DNA of 64,000 nt from Riptortus pedestris (Eukaryota > Arthropoda > Insecta > Hemiptera > Alydidae). The position numbers were made by a program, and so were the translations under genes. Location of the stretch: the NCBI GenBank assembly GCA_019009955.1, contig CM032228.1:180762001-180826000 (forward strand), written 5' to 3'. This document shows, piece after piece, positions 1-12,600 of the stretch. The notes under the pieces are model-generated. The model made no database searches and was not told where the DNA came from. It saw nothing but the letters and a program-made list of their open reading frames with translations. Every line of letters starts with the position of its first letter. Position 1 is the stretch's first letter.

Positions 1-235
1 TTATAAAAAAAACTACATACACAGAGGACGGGAGATATAAAAATATTGAGGACAGTGAAGTCTTAAATAACAAATAATTTTATTATTAACAAATCCACAG
101 CAACGACGGGTATAAATTCTAAACACTGGGACAGGGAAATTAAAAAAATATTGTGGAAAGTAAAGCCTTGCCAAAAATATACCATCTTTATTCAGGCTCA
201 AATGAATTCCCGGGCGAAGCCGGGTACCTTAGCTA

Positions 236-236
<1 letters not shown>
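1..236 (-). repeat. Family B repeat, head part, minus orientation
   Basis: The reverse strand starts CTAGCTAAGGTACCCGGCTT at about 234, whose CCCGGCTTCGCCCGGG forms a hairpin, and continues with the family text (GGCAAGGCTTTACTTTCCAC). A (TA)n tract lies directly outside the head. Confidence 0.65.

Positions 237-279
<43 letters not shown>
237..279. repeat. (TA)n microsatellite
   Basis: About 21 TA units between a family B head and a family A 3' part. Confidence 0.95.
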
Positions 280-283
<4 letters not shown>

Positions 284-411
284 TTGAACGGACCTCATTT
301 TCGTCATCTCCTGGGTAGGATCGATGGACATTTGAGGAAATGTTTCAAAACTCGCATCATGAGTAAGACCTCAATAGCTGATTTCCCTTGAGGGAAATCT
401 GCTAAAAATGT
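280..411 (+). mobile_element. Family A copy, 3' part
   Basis: TTTTGAACGGACCTCATTTTC, CTGGGTAGGATCGATGGACA and the terminal hairpin TTTCCCTTGAGGGAAATCTGC. A (TA)n tract precedes it, as in complete copies. Confidence 0.65.
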
Positions 412-502
412 TATTAATGTCTGTTTTATACTACTAGATTAATAATGTTCTTACCAGAGAAGGAAAACGGGCTTTAGTTAGTGTTTCATAAACTGAGTGT
501 AA

Positions 503-603
503 TAAATAAACTCTCATTACCCATGTGGGAATCGAACCGATAACATCAGGTTTACCAACTTCATTAAGACCTACACCTAACTCACGTGGTTATCCTGAGA
601 TAA
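503..603 (-). mobile_element. SINE, 5' part, minus orientation
   Basis: On the minus strand it contains a perfect B box GGTTCGATTCC (540-527) and a tRNA-like head. The 3' part is missing. Confidence 0.6.
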
Positions 604-605
604 AT

Positions 606-2735
606 AAATAATTCTGAACAGAATTAACTTCACCCCTGCTACTTAACTCTGCGAAAATAACACATAATTATTTCTTGAATACAACCTCTTGTGTTTTCAT
701 ATAAGCTACCCAATTCCCCCTTAAGTCTGAACAAATGACATTGGAAGTCACTTTTAATTTCACTTCAAATGTTATAAATGTTTACAGTTTCTTGGAATTT
801 GATTTCTCTAGTGCTTCTTTTGAGAGTTAGTGTCTGCACAGATTTTAGAGCTTGTGGAAACCAATGATATTCTTGCATGCTCTGTACTATTACTTTCCTC
901 TTTATCTTCTTCTGTATCATAGACCACAAAAACTATAAGTTAGAATCATAATGAAACAAGAATATTCATATCATTATAGCTTCCTTCCATGGCTCTGAAT
1001 CCATTATCTTTATTTTGTCAATGACCCTGTTTTTTTTTTTTTCTACGGGTTAATGATCATTTGCAAAATATCTTTAACCAGAGCAATCTATATCTAAATC
1101 TATTTTCTTCATCTTCAAAAGACAATTACACGGTTGTGGTTTGTTCTTTACTGTTGTACAGTTGCGTATCAACTACCGTTAGACCTTGAATATCTCCCCC
1201 CCATTTGCCTTTCAGCTTGGGGGTGCTTCTAGCATTGTTGCCACTGGCAAGGTCTCTCAGCTCTCCTAAGGTCTTCTCCCTGTGTCTGCCTCTTTGACTG
1301 CCATTACAGGCAAATAAGGACTCTGATTTGGGAGGTTCTTTCTTGGCCACACTTTTGATCTACTTCCCAAGAAGTGGTTTCGCCTGCATGGTTTTTGTTA
1401 ATGGGTCTCTGCAGTGTTCCTTCACTGGTATGGAGTATATGCCCATACCACCTCAGTTTCCTCTATTCCAGAATTTCTGCCACCAGGCACACATTCAGCT
1501 ATTCCCCAAGTCATTCCATACATAGTCTCTCTGTATTTTCCCTGCAATTTTACTAAGGAATTTTGTCTCAGGAGCATTGACATCGTTTTGTTGTCACTCA
1601 CTTATAATCCAGCTCACTGCTCCATACAAAAATGTTGTATGTTATATACATTGCAAAATTTGTTACGTGTTAATGAAGGGTTGAAATGAAAATGTTTTCC
1701 CATCAATACAAGACTGCATTACCTACCTGTATTACCTAGCTACCTGTATTACCTGATGTTGTTGAGGTTGAGATAAAAATGGTTTCCCATTGAAATACAT
1801 ATGTTAAATTAAACTAGCTCATGCCAGCAAGGGGGCTACGCCACCTTCCCTTGACCCCCTTAACAAAGCGATGCCTTCGGCATCGCCACAAATGGAAAGG
1901 CGATCCCTAAAGGCCGTAAATGAATTTGCTCTTCGCCCTCCTTGCGATTTCTAATTTTTAATTATACATGTAAATTCCAGGTTATCCTATAAAGTTTATC
2001 CAAACGTTATTCTTATCGTTATCCTATAAAGTTTATCCAAAAAAAAAGAATGATTCCCATTCGGTTGGGAAGGAATTTATTTCGTAGATTGGATCATTCA
2101 AGAAAAGAGGAAGATGAACAAATTTGCACTATTTACCAGACAAAAAATGAATGACCTATAATCACGAAAACCTTTATAATATAGAAGAAATTGATATTAA
2201 TTGCATAATTAAATTAACAAATTATGCAATTGTTAACATGTACAGTACATTAAAAAATATCCATTATAATAAACCGTTTCATTTACTTTTGAATATATTG
2301 TAATTAGGAAAAGTAGGAAAAGCCAATTTAAATGGGAAAAATAGCAATAAGTAAAAACATAATATCAGTCAAAATAAGGAATTAAAAGTTTTTGCAAATA
2401 AAATTATTGAAAAAAGAGAGAAGGAAAAAAGTTTTATTAGTTCGATGATGATATGGTAGAATGCGCATCAGACGTCTTTACAAAACTAACAGTTCTAAAC
2501 CAATAATTGATAAAACTCAAAATCTTAAAATATAATAATGCAAATACATAAGAATAAAATAAGAAAAGAAAACAATTTCGCCATTCGATGAGATTAAAGA
2601 AAATTTGGGTAATAAATAACAGTGTCTGAATGTGTAAACCTCTCGCTACTGCAAGCAGCTTTATTTAGATGACATACTTAAACTCTAAAGGCATATATTA
2701 GGTAAGCATATTAATATTTCATTACATTTCCATTA
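606..2735. other. Gene-poor flank
   Basis: Nothing firm. A 74-codon minus frame (1350-1126) with a basic, glycine-rich product and no recognisable domain lies in a GC-richer patch at about 1130-1560. An AAG-rich stretch at 1820-1940 holds TTCGGCATCGCC-like bases without a family match. Confidence 0.4.
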
Positions 2736-2739
2736 ACCT

Positions 2740-3215
2740 CGCCCTTCGACTGGAGACAGAGGTGGTCTTCAGGCTTCCGGGTCTTAGCGGAGTGATTGCA
2801 GGAAAATGGGCCGAAATCGGGTCCGTACAGGGGGGCAGAGTGCGGTATGGGAAATCGCCTTGGTGGCTACCTAGACCGTATGCTCGAGCTGAAAAAAGAT
2901 GCTTCGAAAAGAAAAAATGAGGTTATAGAACGGGAATTTCGAAAGGGTATGCATCCGAGAGTTTTTCCCCCGATCAGTAAAGCGATACTCGGAACTGCCA
3001 GAGAAATAGCGAATTTAACGCATCATGGGGGAGGCTCGGAATACAAAATTTCTGAAGGGCTTATCTTGCCAGAAGAGGGAGCTACCTCGAATCCGACAAT
3101 TTTTCAAAGCAAAAAGCGACCATGACGAACAAAACGTTACCTCAACCTCGAAAATCCACCGAGCGGTTCGGCCTAAACAATTCAGGAAGAAATTGCTTTG
3201 TGGCTTTAAATTATA
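2740..3215 (+). other. GC-richer block with a 109-codon frame, unrecognised
   Basis: An open frame at 2796-3125 is rich in lysine, glutamate and glycine, with RMLELKKDASKRKNEV. A second frame, 3025-3216, continues to a stop. Base composition is unlike the AT-rich flanks. No domain is recognised; it could be a mobile-element relic or a gene fragment. Confidence 0.3.
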
Positions 3216-3781
3216 GAATAAAATACTAAATAATCCCTCCAATTTCATCACATGCCAATAATGTTCTTTCTCTGCAGTCCTCTGCTTTCAAATGTGAATT
3301 GTGGAATGGTAATTGGACAAATATAAAATTATGTTTAAAATAATTAACATCTGTTGTTGATGGATTGAAACAAATATCCTTTCCTGCATAACAATTACAT
3401 TGCATAAGTATTAGTAATAAATGGAAAATTTTCATCCTCATAATCTGTTGTAATAATTGAGAAATATGGGGTAGTTACCGGACCCAAAAAATAATATGAA
3501 TTTCAAACTACAATATAACTTTTAATACTGGCAAACATTTTGAAAAAGAAAAAAACAATTTATTATTCCCATTTTTTTTAACAATCCAATATTAATGATA
3601 ATATTTATAAACATTTTCCATAAGCTTGGTACAAATACAAAACATTTCTGAATACTAATGAGGCATATTCATGGAACACGAATAACATCTATTTGATGAT
3701 CAGATATTTGGAAGTCATTGTTTTGAAAATGTCAAGTTTAAATGATATTTTAACACAGAAGTAAAAATTTTGAAATTTTTA

Positions 3782-3915
3782 TTATTATTTATCAACAACA
3801 TCTTTTTGAAACTACAACTAATTGGGACAGGTTATCTATAGGCTACCACCCTTGTCTAGCCAGGATGGAACTAAGGATTTTATTTAATGAGTTTTCACTA
3901 AATAAATTCATAAAT
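3782..3915 (-). mobile_element. SINE, 3' part, minus orientation
   Basis: AATTGGGACAGGTTATCTAT, GCTACCACCCTTGTCTAGCC and AATGAGTTTTCACTAAATAAA match the body of the copy at 60107-60311 in reverse. Confidence 0.65.
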
Positions 3916-4508
3916 TTAAAAAACATTTCAGGTCCATACAATATATTATAAACACAATTCATTCTTTACATTTTTCTGGTAAAACAATAGTAACAAATAT
4001 ATGTATCAACTTCAAAATAATCCACCAATTTCAAATGAAAAATTAAATCCTGATGTTGCCTTCAGGAGACATTAAAGCCATAAATCACTAATTCTTCACG
4101 AAGAACCCAGACTCAACCTCTGGTGAAGTTAAACGCACAGCTAAATATAATTTAGAATATGATCCCTGGAATCGAAACTGGCTTGGAAATATACAGAACA
4201 CCAAAAGTGCAGACTCAAAATTATGAACTTTCAATGAAGGGAGTGATGGGAAATCTGTCAGTCAGATGCATTTACTTCCTATTGGTAAGACTTGGGCAAT
4301 GTTGTCGGTCTACACTGCAGTCCTTGGATCAGGATTGTAGGAAAGAGACAGTCATCCTTGGGATAACTAGACTAGTGGTAGTATCTGTGGCACAATGGCT
4401 AAATTTTGTAACGCTGACTAGGACAAAAGGTAACAGGGAACCACAGTCTTATTTGATATAAATATTGATTGTAATAATTACAAAATATTTAAATATAATT
4501 TGAAAGGA

Positions 4509-4771
4509 TTATAAACTATATAGCAAAATACTCACAGTCTCCTGACTATAACAGAACATTTGTTGGAGTGTTTCTATTGGAGATGGTGGGCCAGGCAATG
4601 CTAAGGGTGGTGTTCTCCTTGTTTCCGTCTCTTCTCTAAGCTGTTTCCACCTAGCAATAGTTGATGTATAGTACATAGCTTTAGCCTCGTCGTTAAGAGA
4701 TTCATATACATGTATCAGGCCTCGATAATCATATTCAAGACCAGAATATGTTTCAGAGAACAATTTCAAAC
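4509..4771 (-). CDS. APPBP2: APPBP2 terminal exon 11 (codons 503-589 and stop)
   Basis: It encodes LKLFSETYSGLEYDYRGLI, matching human GKKLFGEGYSGLEYDYRGLI, then a variable proline-rich tail and a TAA stop. A GTGAGT sits at 4535-4530 (complement), just before the last nine codons. It could be used as a donor, so the extreme C-terminus is less certain than the rest. Confidence 0.88.
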
Positions 4772-6620
4772 CTAAAAACAAAAATTTAATAAAATGATTT
4801 TTTTATTAAATAACAAAACCCAAATAAATGAAGGAATTTATGAATTTATTTATGAAGGAATAAACAATGTAGCATATACGGGTGATTCACATTATATGTA
4901 ATGAAACTTTCAAGGTTGTAATAAGTAATTAATAATAACTGTAACAAGACCTGAAATATCAAAGGAAGATTCTTTTAAGAGCTTTTCAAAGTTTTCAAGA
5001 AAGGTTGGAGCGACTAACTCCTGAGTTTCCTATTAGAAGGTGCATTTTCTATGACAGGATTTGATGGAAAATCTAATTTTAAAACAATTTTGTTTAGGGA
5101 CAATTTTTTATTTCACATGTTCAAATGTGTCAAAAATACAGGAAAAAGTGCAAGAGAAAACCAGAATGAGCCATAACGCACAGTTATTGACAGTGGGATT
5201 ATGGACAATTGGTAATTTTCTAGACATGTTAGTAACAACAAACCAATTAAATAGTAAACAATGATTTATTTCAAACAAAAATTTTAAATCCTTGCCTTTG
5301 AGCTGAATACATAACTAAAAAAATTTATTACACGGGGGCTGCTTAAACTAAGCAGATTTCCCATGTGTGGTATGACACATTACTTATCTCATTTCACCAT
5401 ATTAACTCATTTCTAAAATTTAAAAAAAATCCAATGAGTACAAGTGGGGTATAACATTTTTCGATCCAACTCATAATAACAAAGATTTTTTGGTTTCCCC
5501 CCACCCATTCCTGGGACAATTTCAGCCATTAACAAATATGATCTTTAAGTGTTAAATGAAATCGTTGAATGTTGAGAATTTTAAAAATCAAATAAACATT
5601 TCAGAGGCAAGAATTAAAATCTTATTTCATGATGTCATCACACAACGTTTTAGACGCTGCAAAGCACATCTCATCTAGTAAAGATTTGTTGAAAACAAGA
5701 TGTGGTATTTAATAATAGGAAATTATCAATAACTCAACATTTTTTTCTTTCTTCAATAATTAATAGTTTATTTACAAGAGCTCAAATTGTCTCCCTTACA
5801 CTTTCAGACCCTAATGATGAAATCATTTTGAGTATGCGAAATGTCTTCCAACGAGGCTACCTCCACTATCTTTGCCCTCATCTAATCTTTGTTTAATGTG
5901 CTCTTATCCTACTCTTACTCCTGGTCCGGCTGATTGGGCATCTTTTCAAATTTTCTTAGAACAAAAACTCTTATCTGAATATATCACCAACAAATGAGCC
6001 ACTTAAAACCAGCAATAGAGAAGCCTCTAAACAGCAATTATTCATAAATCAGTCAAAGAAGCTAATGTACCTACACACATCATGAACTTAAAAAAGGAAA
6101 ACAAGGATTACAAAAATGTTGGCAAAACACTTGCTACCATCTGAAAAAAAAAATAACCCCTGAAATAACAAAATAGCTGAATTATAAACTCCAAATATAC
6201 AGAACAATGGAAAAACTCACCCGACCTGACAAATCACTATGGCAAAAAGCTAAAAAAAATCCTATCCTATGGTGTACAAAAGAGAATTTTAAATAAAGAA
6301 TCTGAAGGGAGAGAATCTATTACTAACTAAATAAAATAACTACCTACTTTGTATTTATTGTTACATAATAATGAAGAATAGTCAATGATTATGGTTTATA
6401 AAGGGCCGTAATATTTTGAATAGAGACAAAAAGTAATGATGGCATAATATATATGTAAATACTCAAACGGGAAATTGTGTTATAGTGGATTCTTCCAATT
6501 AATAACATAATCTATGGTTATTGAACGTAAATATTTCTTAAACCAGGTATCTCAGCTACTGTAATTTCGAGTTATATGTATTGTATTATCAATCAATCTA
6601 TCTATCTATCTATCTATCTA

Positions 6621-6669
<49 letters not shown>

Positions 6670-9600
6670 GTAAACTCTGTCTGTACATTGATTTTTTTCT
6701 CGAATTTTCACGATAACTTTTCATTTCATAGACACCATAACTGCATTTTGTTTCTTTGATGTCTGTTTGTTTGTTTGTTACCTTTTCATGCATAAACAGG
6801 AGGTTATAAGGGGGTGGTAAGGGAGGCCTGTAATTAAAAATAGCGATATTTCATTTCCTATTGGTTTTTCAGCAATTATGCACATAACAAAAGATGTTTA
6901 TTTTGTTATTTAAAGTGATGTTTGTTATATTCACTTTTGTTTTATAACAAAGGATAAACGAGATATACACTAAAAAACAAAGCGGGAGCCGACAGTTTTA
7001 TTGGTTATTGATCCATAACTGCTCTACTATATCCATTTTCTTCCCTTTGCCAAGGTGGTCGAGTACCTCGAACTCAACGGCATTTGCTTCATGGCCTTCA
7101 TTTATCATATGCTTACGTGCCTCCAATGTCTTGGTGGAAAGGTGCTCTTTTAATCTGCTCCTTAGCTTCCTTCCACTTTGCTCCAAATGCCGTTGAGTTC
7201 GAGGTGCTCGACCACCTTGGCAAAGGGAAGAAAATGGATATAGTAGAGCAGTTATGGATCAGGATGGACATGCTGGAGGATAAGAATATTAATATTAGGG
7301 GGGAGGGTGGCATGCTCAGGCATGTTCCGTCCTCTGCAGTAGCTGCCCTGGCCCGTGTAGGCTCCCAGTCTCACCGGAGATGTCGGCTCAATAGGGACCA
7401 ACTCTAGGTCAGTTCCTCTCCATCTCCTAGTTATTTTGTTATTTGTTGCTTTTAATATTTATTTGTAACGTTTTAGTCATAAGTGTTGCATTGCGTTTTA
7501 TATATTTGTTTGTTTTTTAAATGTTTTTAATATTCGACTACCTTTGTTGACTTTTACATTTATTTATTCATATATATTACATGTTTTTGAAAGTATAAAT
7601 GTTGTGTCACAGAGCACTGATGATGGGACGGTTCGCCCCGAAAGTACTTTGCCTGTAATAAAGAAGTATTAAGAGTGGAGGTGTTTGACCTTTTTGATCC
7701 TTCCGTTGACGATGGACCTCCACCAGCCAGCACAAATCCAGAGACATAATACTTTCTATGATTAAGAATTATATATATTTAAAAAAAAAACTACATGCAC
7801 AGGAGACGGGAAATATAAAAATATTGTGGACAGTGAAGCCTTACATAACAGATAATTTTATTGTTAACAAATCCACAGCAACGACAGGTATACATCGGGA
7901 AATGTTAAAATATTGTGGAAAGTAAAGGCTTGACAAAAAAAAAACACCATCATGATTACAAATGAATTTCCGAGCGAAGCCAGATACCTTAGCTAGTGTA
8001 TTAAATAATACATTATATTTCACAATATATAAGAACACAACAAATACAATGAATTTTTGAAAATATGTCCTATGATGCAGGATGTCTTTCAGCACAAATA
8101 CCATTTGATTGATCTCAAAGGAAACCACTTTGACACATGTTCTTTTGAAAACTAAACACGTTAGTAAAAATAATACATGTAATATGTAAAGAAAAGTAAG
8201 GTAAAACTGTATACGTTTTACATAAAAAATCTAAATATCAAAGTCATTAACAATCAATCAAATAAAAATTTAACTGCTAAACATAAACAGATGATTACCT
8301 AAATAAGTTTACAAAGATAATTTGAGTAGTTTATATATTTAAGCACTCACAAAGAAGTGCATGCATGTGTACCCACAAACAAAAATGTGAATGAACGTAT
8401 TTTTCCCACTAGGTAGGAGAGGACATTTGAAGAAACATTTTTAAAATAATAGCATATATGCAACCTGAGTGCATGATTTACAGTAGATGGGACCAGTTTT
8501 CAATCCTTCATAAATTTAACCACATTTTTATAAATATTCTTTTTTTTTTATAAACAAATAGTACATTGAAGATACTACCTGTTCGGCGTAATTTAAAAAA
8601 ACAGGAGTGTTTTTAATTGACTAACAAAGATAAAATATTGTACCATTACAAGATAAGAGTTATGTATAGCCCTCACAGTCTGTCTTAGTTCAATCTCACT
8701 TCCTAATGACGTATTGGGTCTTGTGTAAAATTATATAATTATAAATTAACTTATAATTTATACTTACCTGAATTTGGTAAAAAATGATTGAAACAAGTTG
8801 TTAGAGAATTTTTTTTTTTTTTTACTTGATTTATATTTTTTTTTATTAAGATTTTTCTTTTTAATATCAATTTTTCAATAAAATATAATCTGTATGAAGT
8901 ATTAGGTCAACAGATTCTCTAACTTGAGTGCAATTATGCCCAAGTTTTTAATATATTAGACTATCTAATATATTTTAATAGCATGTATTTCTGGCTGTCA
9001 ATATGGTCAACTAATTTAATAAGTAATATCATAATCAAATCAATAAGTACTCACTAATACTTATAGACCTAAAATAGAGAGCTTCAGCTTTTGAATATTC
9101 CTTCATATGATAGTTATATAAACTAGCAAGATGTCCCACACTCAAGCCCACTTCATAGTCATCTAAACCAAGTAGTTTTTCTTTTATTTCAATTGCTTTT
9201 AAATGCATTACTTCTGCTTCCTAAAAAAAAAAAGAAATCTGAAAATTAAAAATGTATCTAAGATCAAAATATTTAGCTGTATAGGTAACAACAGCACCAT
9301 GACAGTAACTAACTTCCTCAGACTGTGCACAGTGAAAACATCCACTAGTTGTCCACTGGATTAAATAAAGAGTGGAGATATCACACCCTAGTTCAACATA
9401 GATGTGACTTGGTTGGAGGAAACTCTGAAGGATGGATCTTTCAAATAAAAATGCCAATTCCCCCAAAACAACAAATACCAATAATCTGAATATACTATTG
9501 TCTTTTGTGTAAACTGAAATACATGGGACTGGAGCTTACAGAATAAGCACTAATGATGAGGCTTATTTAAGCCCTGAGAGCATTTTGTGCAGTAAATCGA

Positions 9601-12600
9601 TTGTAAAGGAATGGGCCCTTTTCTTTAAAATATTCAACTTGATACTGAGCCCCCACCTACTAGCCAGTAATATGAACGAAAGAAATTTAGCTATAAAAAA
9701 TAGATATGCTATAAGCAGAATCAACTAAGAAAAGTCACCTGAACAAATCACATATAGTCAGTCGATTTGGAATTAACTGATTCAAGGCTAGCACAAGTCA
9801 AAATGATTTAATTTTAAAACTGTGCACAGTGAAATTAGAACACAGAAAAATCATGTATATTTATATAATAATCGCTTTATTCATAGCGATAGGCATCTAT
9901 CAAAATTTAGTTCATTCTCTGCTTTTAAAAGTGGACCTAAATCATTTTGTGTAGTTCAGAAATAAAAAAGTTATAGGAGTTTCAGTAAAGTGCTATTTTC
10001 ATTAAAAAATTATAACAGAAAACTAGCTTAAAAAAGAATCAGAAAAAGGAAAACAAGTTATTTCTTTTTCTTATTCAACTTGCTCAGATCCAGCTCCTAA
10101 AACCAACCAAGATCAACCCAAGATCAACCTATTACTATTGAGGAGGAGACAATTTGAAAAACCAATTCCACAGTCTTAATGGCACTTGGAGGAAGAGGAA
10201 ACAACATAATTGACTGTGTGCTACACAAGAAGAAAAAGGTCCCTATTAACTGTAAAACTAGCCTGCACGGACAGAACTTGGGAGTATTAGTTGGACTCTA
10301 TTTGTATTTGGAAAAAAAAAAAATAAAATGTGAGCGTGTATGTGGACATATAGCTTAAAAAATATAATAAATAAATATATATATATGCATATGCTACTAG
10401 TCATAAGCACTACAGCCCTGGCTGACCTATAAGAATAGGATACGTAAGTTGAACTATCCAAGAAATTAAAAACTGTATCAACACGTATACAGCAAATAGA
10501 TCAGTATAATTTAATTACTTTGTACTATATACTAAAACAACAATCACAGATGCAAAGTAACCAGAACACTAAACTTTACATTTTCTAAAGGCCCTAATAA
10601 CCATGATGTTGATTGTCCAAACTAACATTCTACCTACACTTTATGGTTTTACAGCAAAATGCGTGAAAAGAATTTTATCATATTCTTCTGCAATTGTTAA
10701 GATGATGTAATCCTTATATTTTGACAGGAAACTAGATTACATTCCATGAAAGATAATAAATTCATCCAATTTCAATTACATCTTTAAAAACATAAAACAA
10801 CTGTAATTTGATGATAACAATGAGGTTATTTGGTGCTTTCATTAATCCAGTCTTTATATTTTTATGGGGAATCATTACTGTACAGTAGGACCTCGATTAT
10901 CGGAACTAATTGGGGACACAAGTGGTTCCGATAATCGAAAGTTCATATAATCGAACAACACACAAAAACAGGCTAATGTACTATATTCGTTTAAAAAATA
11001 TACATATATTTGTTTATCCAAAAGAAAATACATAGTTAATCTAAAAAAGAACACTAAATATAAATAAAATATGTATTTGTAGAACATTGCATATGTATAT
11101 GTAATCATTATTACAGACGTCTTCACATAAATCCTATGATCAATTTAAACATACATATATGTACATATGTAAATATGTATTTGGTACAAAAGTAGACTAT
11201 GTTATTACAATTAACGAAAATAATTGTCTATTTTGGTTTGAATCAATGAAGATGATCTCGTCTTTGCAGCTATGTCAGTAAGGCGCTTTACCAATAACAG
11301 GTCAGTTGGATTGCACTCATTTTGTTGTTCAAACCATGCCATAAGTGTCTGGGCGGCAGCGAGTGCCTCTGTGTTGGATGGGACTCGGAGATCGTCCTCT
11401 GTTTCCTCTTCATTTTCCTCAATATTATCAGTTAGTTCATTTTGAACTGATTCTAGGATCCCATCGTCATTTAAAATTATGTAGCCAAAGTCATGTTTAT
11501 CACAAACAAGTCATTCCCTTGTGTTTGCTTCGTCGCACTCATTGAAGCCTGGCACCAGCTTCACAAGCTCCATAATTTCCAAATCTGATTCATGCTCATT
11601 CGGTGCATCTACGTCGTCTGAAGATGAATCTCCTTGGTTCCACCACAGTTTGTTCCAGGCGTTTTGAAGGTTTCGGCTTGTTAAATTATTCCATGCTTCC
11701 GCCAGACCATAAACACAATCCTTCATACTTAATTTTTTATAAAAAGAAATTAGGGTTTCTTGGTCCTCCTCTTCTAATAAAAGGGTCCTCAAAATGCCTT
11801 TCCTGTAGATTTTCTTAAGTTTTTCTATCACCCCTTGATCCTCGGTTGGATTAATGATGTAACATTTGGTGGAAAATATAAAACTGAGAAATTTCCATCA
11901 ATTTTATTGAGGGTTTCCGCTGGAGGATGAGAAGGAGCATTGTCAAGCAAGAGGAGAACTTTCCCATATTTCCCAACAGTCTTTTGATGTTCTTTGACAT
12001 TAGGAATAAAATTTTTTTCATACCACATGGAAAAAAGATGGGAATCCATCCAGGCACTTTTTTGACTCATATAGTCCACAGGCAGATGTTTTATATTTTT
12101 GAAACAACGTGGTATTTTAGCCTTACCTATAACTAGTAGCGGCAACTGATGACTCCCTGAGGCATTTGCACACGTCAATACAGTGACCCTTTCCTTGCTA
12201 CTTTTGAAGCCGGGAGCTGCCGCTTTCCTTCGAGACGCCAAAGATTTTGTGGGTAGGGCTTTCCAATTGACCCCCGATTCATCAGCATTGTAAACAAACT
12301 CCCTCGAATATCCTTCATTGCTAACTAGGTGCAAAAATAACTCTTTAAATTTGTCAGCAGCTGGAATATTGGCAGAAAGGATTTCGCCCTGAATGTTAAG
12401 CTGCCTTATTCCATGTCGTGATTTAAAATTCTGTAACCAGCCCGTACTAGCTTTAAAATCTGAAGGCCCGTCAAGTTTTTTATTAAAGTCTAATGCCTTT
12501 TCACGAAGTAAAGTCCCTGATATTGGCTCTCCCAAACTTCTCTTTTGGAGGAACCACACGAACATGGCTTCTTCAAGAGTTTTATCTTTAGCCGTTTTCA

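Noticed and set aside
8141..8400. Open minus frame at 7841-8128 as a gene
   Set aside because: It overlaps the family B repeat and has no recognisable domain or splice context.
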